Source of the DNA: Oscillospiraceae bacterium | GTDB lineage: Bacteria; Bacillota; Clostridia; Oscillospirales; Ruminococcaceae | Direction of reading: 5' to 3' | Length of the DNA: 64,000 bases | Assembly (NCBI GenBank): GCA_022835495.1 | Contig: BQOK01000001.1 | Span: forward strand, 868,001 to 932,000 | The notes under the pieces: model-generated | Told to the model about the DNA's origin: nothing | Seen by the model: the letters and a program-made list of their open reading frames with translations, nothing else | Databases searched by the model: none | Position numbers and translations under genes: made by a program | Part shown: one piece after another, positions 32,704 to 41,344 of the stretch | Layout: every line of letters starts with the position of its first letter | Position numbering within the stretch: position 1 is the first letter of the stretch

Positions 32704-33891
32704 ATGCAGCTGGAATATTCCGACAAGGTAAAGGGGATGCGGCCCAGCATCATCCGCGAGCTGCTCAAGCAGATGAGCGACCCGCAGCTGATCAGCTTTG
32801 CGGGGGGCAACCCGGCGGCCGACAGCTTTCCGGTGGAGGCGATCCGCCGGTTCAGCGCCGAGCTGCTGGAGCAGGACCCGGTGGGGGCGCTGCAATATTC
32901 GGTGACCGAGGGATACGGCCCGTTGCGCGAGGCCTGCCGCAGCTTTGCCAACCGGCGCTGGCCGGTGGTAAAGGCGGGGGACGAAACCCTGATTACCAGC
33001 GGCAGCCAGCAGATCATTGAGTTTATGGCAAAGCTTTTGTGCAACGAGGGCGACACGGCGGCGGTGGAGGAGCCGGCCTTTTTGGGGGCTTACAACTCCA
33101 TCCGCAGCTTTGGCGTGCGGCTGGCGGGCGTGCCCCTGCAGGCGGACGGGCCGGACCTGGAGGCGCTGGAGCGGGTGTTTGCGGCGCCCCAAAAGCCGCG
33201 CTTTTTTTACTGTATCCCGAATTTCCAGAACCCCACCGGCTACACCACAAGCCTTGCAAAACGCAGGGCGATTTACGAGCTGGCGGTGCGGTACGGGGTG
33301 CCGGTGCTGGAGGACGACCCCTACGGAGAGCTGCGCATTGCGGGGGAGGACCTGCCCCCCATCAAGCACTTTGACACCGAGGGCGCGGTGGTGTATGCGG
33401 GCTCGTTCAGCAAGATCCTGTGCCCGGGGCTGCGGCTGGCCTACTGCGCCGCGCAGAGGGGACTGATCGACAAGATGGTGGTGGCAAAGCAGGGCAGCGA
33501 CGTGCACACCAACATCTGGGCCCAGCGGGTGTGCCACAAGCTCCTCACCGAGACCGACATGGACGCGCACATCCGGGCGCTGCGGGCGCTTTACAAAGAA
33601 AAAGCGGAATTTATGATGGCCCGGCTGGACGAAACGCTGGGGGGCAGGGCAAGCTACGTGCGGCCCGAGGGGGGCATGTTTTTGTGGCTGACCCTGCCGG
33701 AAAAGGTGGACGTGCCCCGGTTTGTGAGCCGGTGCCTTGAGCGCAGGCTGGCCATTGTGCCGGGCAGCGCGTTCATGACGGACGACGCACCCTGCCGCAG
33801 CGTGCGGCTGAATTTTTCGACCCCGACCCGCGCCCAGATCGAGGAGGGCACGGCGATTTTGGCCGGGGTGCTGACGGAGCTGGGCGGCTGA
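32704..33891 (+). CDS. PLP-dependent aminotransferase, class I/II (2-aminoadipate/aromatic type)
   Basis: The 395-residue protein has the fold type I pattern: SGSQQIIEFMAKLL, PNFQNPTGYTTSLAKR, LEDDPYGELR and the PLP lysine in AGSFSKILCPGLRLAY. The C-terminal PEGGMFLWLTLP and SVRLNFSTP are typical of the LysN/MocR-like aminotransferase group acting on aminoadipate, aromatic or branched substrates. AGAGGAAGAG precedes the ATG at 32704. It may be cotranscribed with the CDF exporter, with no obvious functional link. Confidence 0.9.
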   Translation: MQLEYSDKVKGMRPSIIRELLKQMSDPQLISFAGGNPAADSFPVEAIRRFSAELLEQDPVGALQYSVTEGYGPLREACRSFANRRWPVVKAGDETLITSGSQQIIEFMAKLLCNEGDTAAVEEPAFLGAYNSIRSFGVRLAGVPLQADGPDLEALERVFAAPQKPRFFYCIPNFQNPTGYTTSLAKRRAIYELAVRYGVPVLEDDPYGELRIAGEDLPPIKHFDTEGAVVYAGSFSKILCPGLRLAYCAAQRGLIDKMVVAKQGSDVHTNIWAQRVCHKLLTETDMDAHIRALRALYKEKAEFMMARLDETLGGRASYVRPEGGMFLWLTLPEKVDVPRFVSRCLERRLAIVPGSAFMTDDAPCRSVRLNFSTPTRAQIEEGTAILAGVLTELGG

Positions 33892-33969
33892 GGGCCGCCC
33901 GCACAAAAAGGCAAGGGCCCGCGCCCCGGCGCGGAGTGATAAAAACGAGCAGAAAGGCGAGGGATACCC

Positions 33970-35184
33970 ATGGAAAAGATCAGGATGACGACCCCCCTGG
34001 TGGAGATGGACGGCGACGAGATGACCCGCATTTTGTGGCGGATGATCAAGGAGGAGCTGCTGGAGCCCTTTGTGGAGCTGAAATGCGAATATTACGACCT
34101 GGGCCTGGAGCACCGGGACTCCACCCGCGACCAGGTGACCATGGATGCGGCGCTGGCAAATAAGAAATACGGCGTGTCGGTCAAATGCGCCACCATTACC
34201 CCCAACGCGCAGCGCATGACCGAGTACAGCCTGCACGAGATGTGGAAGAGCCCCAACGGCACCATCCGCGCCGTGCTGGACGGCACCGTGTTCCGGGCGC
34301 CCATCTTGATCGACTGCATCAAGCCGGTGGTGAAGAACTGGAAAAAGCCCATCACCATTGCCCGCCACGCCTATGGCGACGTGTACCGGGGCACCGAGTT
34401 CCGCATTCCCGGGCCCGGCAAGGCGGAGCTGCTGTTCACCGGCGCGGACGGCGCCGAGCTGCGCGAAACGGTGTATGAGTTTGAGTGCCCGGGCATTTTG
34501 CAGGGCACCTACAACAAGGACACCTCGATCGCAAGCTTTGCCCGCAGCTGCTTTAACTACGCGCTGGCCACAAAGCAGGACCTGTGGTTTTCCACCAAGG
34601 ACACCATCAGCAAAAAGTACGACCACACGTTCAAGGATATTTTTGCCGACATTTTTGAGACAGAGTATAAAGAAGCATTTGCCGCGGCGGGCATCGAGTA
34701 TTTCTACACCCTGATCGACGATGCGGTGGCGCGGGTGATCCGCAGCGAGGGCGGGTTTATCTGGGCCTGCAAAAACTACGACGGCGACGTGATGAGCGAT
34801 ATGGTATCGACCGCGTTCGGCAGCCTTGCCATGATGACCAGCGTGCTGGTGAGCCCGGACGGCTGCTATGAATACGAGGCGGCCCACGGCACCGTGACCC
34901 GCCACTATTACCGCTATTTGAAGGGCGAGGCCACCAGCACGAACCCCATGGCAACCATTTTTGCCTGGACCGGCGCGCTGGCAAAGCGGGGCGAGATGGA
35001 CGGCAACGCCGAATTGCAGGATTTTGCCAAAACCCTGGAGGCCGCCTGCCTGGAAACGCTGGAGAGCGGCGTGATGACCAAGGACCTGTGCGGCCTGGCC
35101 GAGGGCATCACACCGACCCCGGTGACCAGCGAGGAGTTCATTAAGGCCATCCGCAGGAACCTGGAAGCAAAGCTGGGGGCCTGA
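33970..35184 (+). CDS. icd: NADP-dependent isocitrate dehydrogenase, dimeric eukaryotic-like type
   Basis: The 404-residue protein matches the type II IDH: VEMDGDEMTRILW near the start, KCATITPNAQR, SPNGTIRAVLDGTVFRAPI, ARHAYGDVYRGTE, DDAVARVIRSEGGFIWACKNYDGDV and the NADP-contact region AAHGTVTRHY. It makes 2-oxoglutarate and NADPH for glutamate synthesis in an incomplete citric-acid pathway. GAAAGGCGAGGG precedes the ATG. No citrate synthase or aconitase is adjacent. Confidence 0.95.
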   Translation: MEKIRMTTPLVEMDGDEMTRILWRMIKEELLEPFVELKCEYYDLGLEHRDSTRDQVTMDAALANKKYGVSVKCATITPNAQRMTEYSLHEMWKSPNGTIRAVLDGTVFRAPILIDCIKPVVKNWKKPITIARHAYGDVYRGTEFRIPGPGKAELLFTGADGAELRETVYEFECPGILQGTYNKDTSIASFARSCFNYALATKQDLWFSTKDTISKKYDHTFKDIFADIFETEYKEAFAAAGIEYFYTLIDDAVARVIRSEGGFIWACKNYDGDVMSDMVSTAFGSLAMMTSVLVSPDGCYEYEAAHGTVTRHYYRYLKGEATSTNPMATIFAWTGALAKRGEMDGNAELQDFAKTLEAACLETLESGVMTKDLCGLAEGITPTPVTSEEFIKAIRRNLEAKLGA

Positions 35185-35260
35185 GAGCGGAAACAGGGAA
35201 AGAAAAAGGAGAGACCCCACCGGGCAAGGCCCCGCAGCATGATAAAACCAGAGCATAGAC

Positions 35261-35295
35261 GCAGCCCCCTCCCGGTTTTGCCGGGAGGGGGCTGC
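35261..35295. terminator. Hairpin downstream of icd
   Basis: Perfect 15 bp GC-rich arms (GCAGCCCCCTCCCGG) around a short T-rich loop; the 3' T run is weak. Confidence 0.65.
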
Positions 35296-35396
35296 ACTGT
35301 ATCGGAAGGCCTTATATAAAAAGGAATAGACAAAATGCACAAACCAGGAGGTGCATTCAGCCGAAATGGATCGACGGCAAGCCGCCTGAATAGGGC

Positions 35397-35425
35397 TTGC
35401 AAAAAAAGCGGATCCCTGCTAAGAT
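35397..35425 (+). promoter_or_regulatory. Promoter of the tetR-flavoprotein operon
   Basis: TTGCAA and TAAGAT are 17 bp apart; the -10 box touches the operator dyad that follows. Confidence 0.75.
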
Positions 35426-35426
35426 T

Positions 35427-35451
35427 TTAATTAAACCGCAGGTTTAATTAA
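35427..35451. promoter_or_regulatory. TetR-type operator dyad
   Basis: Perfect arms TTAATTAAACC and GGTTTAATTAA flank GCA. The dyad covers the expected transcription start of the tetR-like gene, so bound repressor would block transcription (inference). Confidence 0.7.
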
Positions 35452-35468
35452 TGAAAGGGGGAAACCGC

Positions 35469-36110
35469 ATGGGACGGAGAAAAAAGGAGCCGGAAAGTAC
35501 CCACCGTGAAAATATTGCAATGGCCGCCGAACGCCTTTTTATGCGCGGGGGAATTGAAGCGACGACCATGAATGACATCGCAAAAGAGGCGGGATACAGC
35601 AAGGCTACATTATACGTTTATTTTGCGGACAAAGAAGAAATTGTAAGTTTCCTTGTGCTGAAAAGCATGAAAATGCTTTATTCCCACATTTCGGAAGCAG
35701 TGGAGGGGAAAGCGACGGCAAAAGAGAAATACCGGAAAATCTGCAGAGCGCTGGTGAACTATCAGGAACAGTACCCTCTCTATTTTGCGCTTGCCCTGGG
35801 AGAGATCAATGTGGAGCTTAACAGGGAAAATGAGCTGCCCTTGGAAAAGGAAACATTTGAAACCGGGGAGCAAATCAACCACAAGCTGGAAGAATTTATG
35901 TGCGCGGGAATTAAAGCGGGTGAAATACAGCCGGATATCCCGGTGCTGCAAACAGCTTTTTTGTTTTGGGCCGCATTGGCGGGATTGATCCAAATGTCGG
36001 TGAATAAACAGGCGTATTTGGAAAAAGCGATGAACGTATCGAGACAACAATTTTTAGAAGATGGGTTTGAAAGGCTTTACCGGCTAATATCGACGGAGGA
36101 GAACAAATGA
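35469..36110 (+). CDS. TetR-family transcriptional regulator
   Basis: The 213-residue protein has an N-terminal TetR helix-turn-helix (IAMAAERLFMRGGIEATTMNDIAKEAGYSKATLYVYF is spread over residues 14-50) and an all-helical ligand domain. ATG at 35469 follows GAAAGGGGG. Its stop overlaps the next start (ATGA), so it is coupled to the flavoprotein gene, its likely target. A perfect dyad lies between its promoter and start. The inducer is unknown; a quinone or aromatic compound would fit the flavoprotein. Confidence 0.9.
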   Translation: MGRRKKEPESTHRENIAMAAERLFMRGGIEATTMNDIAKEAGYSKATLYVYFADKEEIVSFLVLKSMKMLYSHISEAVEGKATAKEKYRKICRALVNYQEQYPLYFALALGEINVELNRENELPLEKETFETGEQINHKLEEFMCAGIKAGEIQPDIPVLQTAFLFWAALAGLIQMSVNKQAYLEKAMNVSRQQFLEDGFERLYRLISTEENK

Positions 36111-36676
36111 AGAAAAAGCTGCTTGCAATTTTGGGAAGCCCGCACGAAAACGGCTCAACGGCGGCCATGCTTGATCACGCCGTAAGGATCGCGGCTTCGG
36201 AGGGCTGGGAGATCACTGTGATCCCGCTTTATGAAAAGCGTATTGCATTTTGTAAAGGCTGCCGGACCTGCATCAAAACAGGACAGTGCGTTTTGAAGGA
36301 CGATTTGGGGGAGATAGCCGAACACATTAAAACGTGTGACAGGATTATTCTGGCGGCTCCGACTTATTGGGCGAACGTGCCGGCGGCCGTTAAAAATCTG
36401 TTTGACCGCCTGTTGGGGACAGCGATGGAGGAAACCGCAACGTTTCCCCGCCCGCGCTTATCTGGGGAACAGGAGTATCTGCTTTTAACGGCGTGTAATA
36501 CCCCTTTCCCCTTTTCGCTGCTTTGCGGACAAAGCAGCGGGGCACTTCGCGCAATGAATGAATTTTTTAAGACGTCCGGAATGAAACGTTTGGGGGCGGT
36601 GACCTTCCCCAATGCGAAGGGGGGCGCTGAATTGCCGCTGAGGATCACGAAGAAGATCGGGCGGCTGCTAAAATGA
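36107..36676 (+). CDS. NADPH-dependent FMN reductase / flavodoxin-fold oxidoreductase
   Basis: The 189-residue protein has the flavin-binding pattern LGSPHENGSTAAML, a CKGCRTCIKTGQCVLKDD cysteine segment (about residues 47-65) and APTYWANVPAAVKNLFDRL. These are typical of iron-sulfur flavoprotein-like NAD(P)H oxidoreductases. It probably reduces quinones or other small electron acceptors. It is translationally coupled to the TetR regulator, the usual setting for an inducible detoxification enzyme. Confidence 0.9.
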   Translation: MKKKLLAILGSPHENGSTAAMLDHAVRIAASEGWEITVIPLYEKRIAFCKGCRTCIKTGQCVLKDDLGEIAEHIKTCDRIILAAPTYWANVPAAVKNLFDRLLGTAMEETATFPRPRLSGEQEYLLLTACNTPFPFSLLCGQSSGALRAMNEFFKTSGMKRLGAVTFPNAKGGAELPLRITKKIGRLLK

Positions 36677-36766
36677 CGGACAAGAAAGCCTGGCAAATGT
36701 CCCGCAGCGCAACAGATCGGGTTTCAAAGAACCAGCCGCAGAGCAGATGACCTGCGGGCTGGCAGA

Positions 36767-37648
36767 TCATGGTTGCAGGCCCCGCTGCGCCTCGAGGATA
36801 CAGCGGTCCAGCAGGCCGGGAAGCCAGCTTTGCAGGGGCGAAAAGGAGAAGCCTGCGCCCTGGGCCCGGCGGGTATCGAGGCTGTGGGCCGGGGTGCCGT
36901 TGTAAGGCGCCGGCGCACCGCCGGAACAAAGCAGGGGGCTGCCGCCGGTGCGGCTGCGCACATAACCCAGAAGATCGGCCACGCTTGCCGTGCCGGGACA
37001 GCAGGCGTTCACCGGGCCGGTGAGGGGGCTTTCGGCGGCGAGCCAGGCCAGGAAACGGCCGGCGTCCGCCTGGTGGATAAAGCTCAGCTGCGCTTCGGGG
37101 GCATCCACATACAGGGGGAGCCGGCGCACCGCGTGCTCCACATAAAAATACAGCCGCCGGGTATAGTCGCCCGGGCCCAGCACAAAGGGGAAGCGCACGG
37201 CTGCCGCCTGCTGCAGCGGGTATTCGCCGAAGAGCGCCCGCTCGGCCTGGCGCTTGCCCTCGGCGTAATCAAAATCGGCGCGGCAGCCCCAGCGCAGGGG
37301 ATGAGCCAGGGGATCGAAGCTCTGCTCGCAGACACCGGGCCGCAAAGAGTACACTGCCGCCGAGGAGACCATCACATACCGGCTGCAATGCAGCGAGTCC
37401 AGCGCGGTTTTTACATCGTTTGAGCAATAGGCCAGATCGTCGCACACCGTGTGAAAGCTGCGATGGGAAAAGGCGGCCTTCATGGCGGAGGGGTCGGTGC
37501 GGTCGACAATGACCCGCTCCACAGCCGGGCCAAAGGGGTCACGGGTGAGGCCGCGGGTGGCGATGGTTACCCTGTGGCCTTTTTCCAGCAGGGCCCATAC
37601 CAGCTGGATGCCGAAAAAGCGGGTGCCTCCCAGTACGAGAATTTTCAT
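36767..37648 (-). CDS. NAD(P)-dependent epimerase/dehydratase-like (extended SDR) protein
   Basis: The 293-residue protein starts [17 protein letters not shown], the nucleotide-binding Rossmann motif of extended short-chain dehydrogenases. It also has [11 protein letters not shown] and a [10 protein letters not shown] catalytic-type Tyr-x-x-x-Lys segment. It likely acts on nucleotide-activated sugars, but the substrate is unclear. The ATG overlaps the stop of rarA by four bases, and no sugar genes lie nearby. It ends convergently with the flavoprotein gene. Confidence 0.85.
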   Translation of the reverse strand: MKILVLGGTRFFGIQLVWALLEKGHRVTIATRGLTRDPFGPAVERVIVDRTDPSAMKAAFSHRSFHTVCDDLAYCSNDVKTALDSLHCSRYVMVSSAAVYSLRPGVCEQSFDPLAHPLRWGCRADFDYAEGKRQAERALFGEYPLQQAAAVRFPFVLGPGDYTRRLYFYVEHAVRRLPLYVDAPEAQLSFIHQADAGRFLAWLAAESPLTGPVNACCPGTASVADLLGYVRSRTGGSPLLCSGGAPAPYNGTPAHSLDTRRAQGAGFSFSPLQSWLPGLLDRCILEAQRGLQP

Positions 37649-38982
37649 TCGCTGCCCTTTCGCGCGGCGCGCAGCTCGGCCCGGCGCGCCAGGATGCGCG
37701 CGAGGTTTTCTTTGGCGCGGGCCTCGCTGCCCTGGTCGGTGGGTTCGTAGTAGCGGCGGCCCAGAAGGCTTTCGGGCAGGCAGTCCATATCCGCCAGCTT
37801 TTCTTCGGTGTCGTGGGCGTAAACGTAGCCCTTGCCGTAGTCCAGCTCTTTCATCAGGCGGGTGGGCGCGTTGCGGATCACCAGGGGCACCGGCTCGTCG
37901 AGCATTTTCAGGGCGTCCTCTTTGGCGCGCTCGTAGGCCAGGTACAGGGCGTTGGAGCGGGGCGCCAGCGAGAGATAGACCACCGCGTGGGTGAGGTGGA
38001 CGCAGCATTCCGGCATGCCTAAAAAGTGGCAGGCCTGGTAGGCGGCCACCGTGATCTCCAAAGCGCGGCTGTCGGCCAGGCCGATGTCTTCGCTGGCGAA
38101 GCGCACCAGGCGCCGGGCCACGTACAGCGGGTCCTCCCCGGCCTCCAGCATGCGGGCCAGCCAGTACACCGCAGCGTCGGGGTCGGAGTTGCGCATGGAT
38201 TTGTGCAGCGCACTGATGAGGTTGTAGTGCTCCTCGCCCTTTTTGTCGTACAAAAGGCTTTTTTTGCTGATGCACTGTTCCAAAAGCGCGCGCTCGACAT
38301 AAATTTTATCCTGTTCGCGCCGGCCGTTCAGCACCGCCATTTCCAGGGTGCCCAGGGCGGTGCGGGCGTCGCCGTTTGCAAAGTTGGCGATCATATACAG
38401 CTCGTCGTCCCCAATCTCGACGTTCTGCCCCCCGAAGCCGCGCCGGTCGGCGAGGGCGCGGCGCAGAAGGGCGGTGAGATCGTCTGGGGTGAGGGCGTTC
38501 AGCACGAAGACCTTGCAGCGGGAGAGCAAGGCGGAGTTGATCTCGAAGCTGGGGTTTTCGGTGGTGGCGCCGATCAGCACGATGCTGCCCCGCTCCACAT
38601 AGGGCAGGAACGCATCCTGCTGGGCCTTGTTGAAGCGGTGGATCTCGTCTACAAACAGGATGGTCTTTTGGCCGAACCGCAGGGATTCCTCGGCGGTCTG
38701 CATGACCGCTTTGATCTCTTTGATGCCGCTGGTTACGGCGCTGAAATCCACAAATTCGGCCTTGGTGCGGCGGGCGATGATGCGGGCTAGGGTGGTTTTG
38801 CCCACGCCCGGCGGCCCCCAAAAGATCATGCTGCTGACCCGGTCGGCCTCGATGAGCTGGCGCAGGATCTTGCCGGGCCCCAAAAGGTGCTGCTGACCGG
38901 CAAATTCGTCCAGGTCGCGGGGGCGCATGCGGCTGGCCAGCGGCCGCTCCTGGGTCGATTCAAACAGGGTGGTCTGCTGCAT
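37645..38982 (-). CDS. rarA: Replication-associated recombination protein RarA/MgsA
   Basis: The 445-residue AAA+ ATPase has Walker [15 protein letters not shown] (about residue 55), Walker [16 protein letters not shown], sensor 1 [12 protein letters not shown] and the MgsA C-terminal tetramer domain ([23 protein letters not shown]). RarA acts at stalled replication forks. The start at 38982 has AAGGAGGT upstream; the longer frame to 39111 has none. A TATACT box lies on the minus strand near 39027-39022. Confidence 0.95.
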   Translation of the reverse strand: MQQTTLFESTQERPLASRMRPRDLDEFAGQQHLLGPGKILRQLIEADRVSSMIFWGPPGVGKTTLARIIARRTKAEFVDFSAVTSGIKEIKAVMQTAEESLRFGQKTILFVDEIHRFNKAQQDAFLPYVERGSIVLIGATTENPSFEINSALLSRCKVFVLNALTPDDLTALLRRALADRRGFGGQNVEIGDDELYMIANFANGDARTALGTLEMAVLNGRREQDKIYVERALLEQCISKKSLLYDKKGEEHYNLISALHKSMRNSDPDAAVYWLARMLEAGEDPLYVARRLVRFASEDIGLADSRALEITVAAYQACHFLGMPECCVHLTHAVVYLSLAPRSNALYLAYERAKEDALKMLDEPVPLVIRNAPTRLMKELDYGKGYVYAHDTEEKLADMDCLPESLLGRRYYEPTDQGSEARAKENLARILARRAELRAARKGSE

Positions 38983-39104
38983 GGTGGACCTCCTTTGCTT
39001 TTGCTGAGTCGCTGCCTTTAGTATACCCCCGCGGCGGCCGGGGCGCAACGGGGAAAGGGGATTTTCAGGCTCCCAGGACGTGACGAAATCATCCTTTAAA
39101 ATAA

Positions 39105-39131
39105 TTAGCACTCATTTAAAGCGAGTGCTAA
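39105..39131. promoter_or_regulatory. CIRCE operator (HrcA-binding)
   Basis: The exact consensus TTAGCACTC-N9-GAGTGCTAA is present. It lies 202 bp upstream of the hsp20 start, placing that gene under HrcA heat-shock control. I could not assign a clear sigma-A promoter beside it. Confidence 0.93.
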
Positions 39132-39182
39132 TTATTTACAATTTGTTCATAAAAAATAAGAAAATAGATCACAATCCGGGGG

Positions 39183-39332
39183 TATAGTAATACTTGTCAG
39201 GAGGGCGGGGAGCCCGGGGCAGCCGCCCTGGGGAGCCACCCCCGAACCCTTTTGACAGGCCCGACGCAGCGCCCGCGCTGAAAGCGCGCCGGCCGACAAA
39301 ATATTTTAAAGCGCGGAGAATAGGAGTTTTGT
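39183..39332 (+). other. GC-rich structured leader of the hsp20 gene
   Basis: A TATAGT box at 39183-39188 is followed by about 140 bp with strong pairing: TGTCA (39196 region) with TGACA near 39255, and a CGCGCT-GAA-AGCGCG hairpin near 39275. The ribosome site (TAGGAG) lies outside these stems. It may be a thermosensor or a stabilising leader. The rest of the 38983-39332 gap holds only CIRCE and the rarA promoter. Confidence 0.4.
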
Positions 39333-39752
39333 ATGTTTGGTATGATCCCGTTCGGCCGTGAAGAGAATAGCTTGTGGAACTATCTGGACAATATGGAGCG
39401 CAGCCTGTTCACCGGCTTTGGCGACATGAGCCAGTTCCGGTGCGACATCCAGGATAAAGGCGACCATTACCTGCTGGAGGCGGAGCTGCCCGGCTTCCAG
39501 AAAGAGGACATCAGCCTGGACCTTGCCGGCGACAGCCTGGTGATCACCGCGCGCCACAGCAGCGAGACCGAGGACAAGCAGAAGGACTATGTGCGCAGGG
39601 AGCGCAAGTTTGGTTCGTTCAGCCGCAGCTTTGACATTTCCGGCATCGACGCAGGGGCCATCCGCGCCGCATACAACAACGGCATTTTGGAAGTGACCCT
39701 GCCCAAGCGCGCCGAAACAGCCCCTGCGGCCCGCAGCATCGCCATTGAGTAA
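39333..39752 (+). CDS. hsp20: Small heat-shock protein Hsp20/alpha-crystallin
   Basis: The 139-residue protein has an alpha-crystallin domain (about residues 35-128) with CDIQDKGDHYLLEAELPGFQKEDI, RRERKFGSFSRSFDI and the AAYNNGILEVTLPKR beta-strand/IXV-like end. It is an ATP-independent holdase in the cytoplasm. A CIRCE element upstream indicates HrcA control. It is monocistronic and followed by a bidirectional terminator. Confidence 0.95.
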   Translation: MFGMIPFGREENSLWNYLDNMERSLFTGFGDMSQFRCDIQDKGDHYLLEAELPGFQKEDISLDLAGDSLVITARHSSETEDKQKDYVRRERKFGSFSRSFDISGIDAGAIRAAYNNGILEVTLPKRAETAPAARSIAIE

Positions 39753-39780
39753 GCCTGGGGCAAGTTTTTCTTTCACAACA

Positions 39781-39827
39781 GCAAGGGCGGGGCCCGCACG
39801 AATGTTTCGTGCGGGCCCCGCCCTTGC
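39781..39827. terminator. Bidirectional terminator between hsp20 and tsaD
   Basis: Perfect 22 bp arms beginning GCAAGGGCGGGGCCC with a three-base loop. Confidence 0.85.
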
Positions 39828-39830
39828 TGC

Positions 39831-40844
39831 TTATTCGCAGTCGTAGTCGATGGGGAGGGTGGCAAGGCCGTTCAGGGAGAGATCCGCCGCGCGGCCCGCC
39901 TGCAATTCGTAATAGCCCTGGGCGGCGATCATGGCGCCGTTGTCGCCGCAAAAGCGCTGCTCGGGCAGGCACAGGCGCACGCCCAGCTTTTGCGCGCCCT
40001 CGTTCAGCAGGCTGCGCAAAAGGCCGTTGGCGGCCACGCCCCCCGCAAGGCACAGGGTGGAGGCGCCGGTATCCCGCGCGGCGGTAAGCAGCTTTTCGGC
40101 CAGGATCTCGTCGATGCGGCGCTCAAAGCTGGCGGCCATGCTGGAAATGTCCAGCGGCTCGCCCTTCATGGCGGCCTGGTTCACCGCGTTCAGCACGGCG
40201 GTTTTCAGGCCGGAAAAGCTGACGTTGTAAGGGCCCTCGACCTTGGGCACCGGCAGGCGGTACTTTTTGGGGTCGCCCCCGCGGGCGGCTTTGCTGACGG
40301 CCGGGCCGCCGGGATACCCAAGCCCCAGGGTGCGGGCCACCTTGTCGAACGCCTCGCCGGCCGCGTCGTCGACCGTGCGGCCCAGCACCTTATAACGAGT
40401 GTAGCTTTGCACCTGCACGATGTGGCTGTGGCCGCCGCTGGCCACCAGGCACAAAAACGGCGGTTCCAGGTCCGGGTGGGTGAGGTAGAGCGCGGCGATG
40501 TGCCCCCGCAGATGGTGCACCGGGATGAGGGGCTTTTGCGCCGCATAGGCAAGGCCCTTTGCGAAGTTGACCCCCACCAGCACCGCGCCGATCAGCCCGG
40601 GGGCGAAGGTGACGGCCACACCGGCCAGGTCGGCGGGGGTGAGGCGCGCGTCGGCCAGGGCCTGCTGCACGGCGCCGCTGATGGATTCCACATGGCGGCG
40701 GCTGGCGATCTCGGGCACGACGCCGCCATACAGCGCCTGCTCGGCCACGCTGGTGGCCACCACATTGCTGAGCAGCTCGCGGCCGTTTTTTACCACGGCG
40801 GCGGCGGTCTCGTCGCAGCTGGATTCAATGCCTAAAATATACAT
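39831..40844 (-). CDS. tsaD: tRNA threonylcarbamoyladenosine synthase subunit TsaD
   Basis: The 337-residue protein has ILGIESSCDETAAAVV at the start, the metal motif HHLRGHIAALYL (about residue 109), the ASGGHSHI loop and CLAGGVAANGLLRSLL. It transfers the threonylcarbamoyl group to A37 of ANN-decoding tRNAs. It lies 46 bp after rimI; TsaD and RimI-like acetyltransferases commonly share operons. tsaB and tsaE are not in this window. Confidence 0.96.
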   Translation of the reverse strand: MYILGIESSCDETAAAVVKNGRELLSNVVATSVAEQALYGGVVPEIASRRHVESISGAVQQALADARLTPADLAGVAVTFAPGLIGAVLVGVNFAKGLAYAAQKPLIPVHHLRGHIAALYLTHPDLEPPFLCLVASGGHSHIVQVQSYTRYKVLGRTVDDAAGEAFDKVARTLGLGYPGGPAVSKAARGGDPKKYRLPVPKVEGPYNVSFSGLKTAVLNAVNQAAMKGEPLDISSMAASFERRIDEILAEKLLTAARDTGASTLCLAGGVAANGLLRSLLNEGAQKLGVRLCLPEQRFCGDNGAMIAAQGYYELQAGRAADLSLNGLATLPIDYDCE

Positions 40845-40890
40845 TATGTAAAATCACCACGTTTGTTAACGAATTAGGGAGAAAGGCGGG

Positions 40891-41343
40891 TCACAGGGGC
40901 ATTGCCATGAGGACCGCGTCCTCGGCAGGGGCGCGGTAAAAGCCCCTGCGCAGGCCCACACGGGCAAAGCCCAGCCGCCCGTACAGCGCCAGGGCCGGGG
41001 CGTTGGAGGCGCGCGCCTCCAAAAAGCAGCTGCAGGCGCCCTCGGCTTTCAGCGCCGCGAGGCTCTGTTCCAGCAGGGCCCGGCCCACCCCCTGCCGGCG
41101 GGCGGCGGGGGCCACGGTGAGGGTGCAGAGATTCGCTTCGCCCGCCGCCAGCTGGTACACAGCCAGGCCCAGCAGGCCGGCCTCGCCCGCGGCGACGAAC
41201 AGGCGCGGCGCGCCGCCGGCCTGCTGGGCGGCCAGCTCTTCGGTGAGCTGGCCGGCGGTCCAGGCCTCGGGGGCGCAGGCCTCGATGGCCGCGGCGGCGG
41301 CAAGGTCGGCGGGGAGCATGGGGCGCACGATGAGGGCCTGCAT
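40891..41343 (-). CDS. rimI: RimI-like ribosomal-protein N-acetyltransferase
   Basis: The 150-residue GNAT protein has the acetyl-CoA loop VAPAARRQGVGRALLEQSL (about residues 78-96) and the C-terminal ASNAPALALYGRLGFARVGLRRGFY typical of RimI. It acetylates the N-terminus of ribosomal protein S18 in E. coli; the target here is inferred. It starts one base from the end of polA, so polA, rimI and tsaD probably form one transcript. Confidence 0.9.
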   Translation of the reverse strand: MQALIVRPMLPADLAAAAAIEACAPEAWTAGQLTEELAAQQAGGAPRLFVAAGEAGLLGLAVYQLAAGEANLCTLTVAPAARRQGVGRALLEQSLAALKAEGACSCFLEARASNAPALALYGRLGFARVGLRRGFYRAPAEDAVLMAMPL

Positions 41344-41344
41344 A

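Noticed and set aside
35335-35430. A 31-codon frame upstream of the tetR-like gene (MHKPGGAFSRNG...)
   Set aside because: It overlaps the promoter and has no recognisable protein features.
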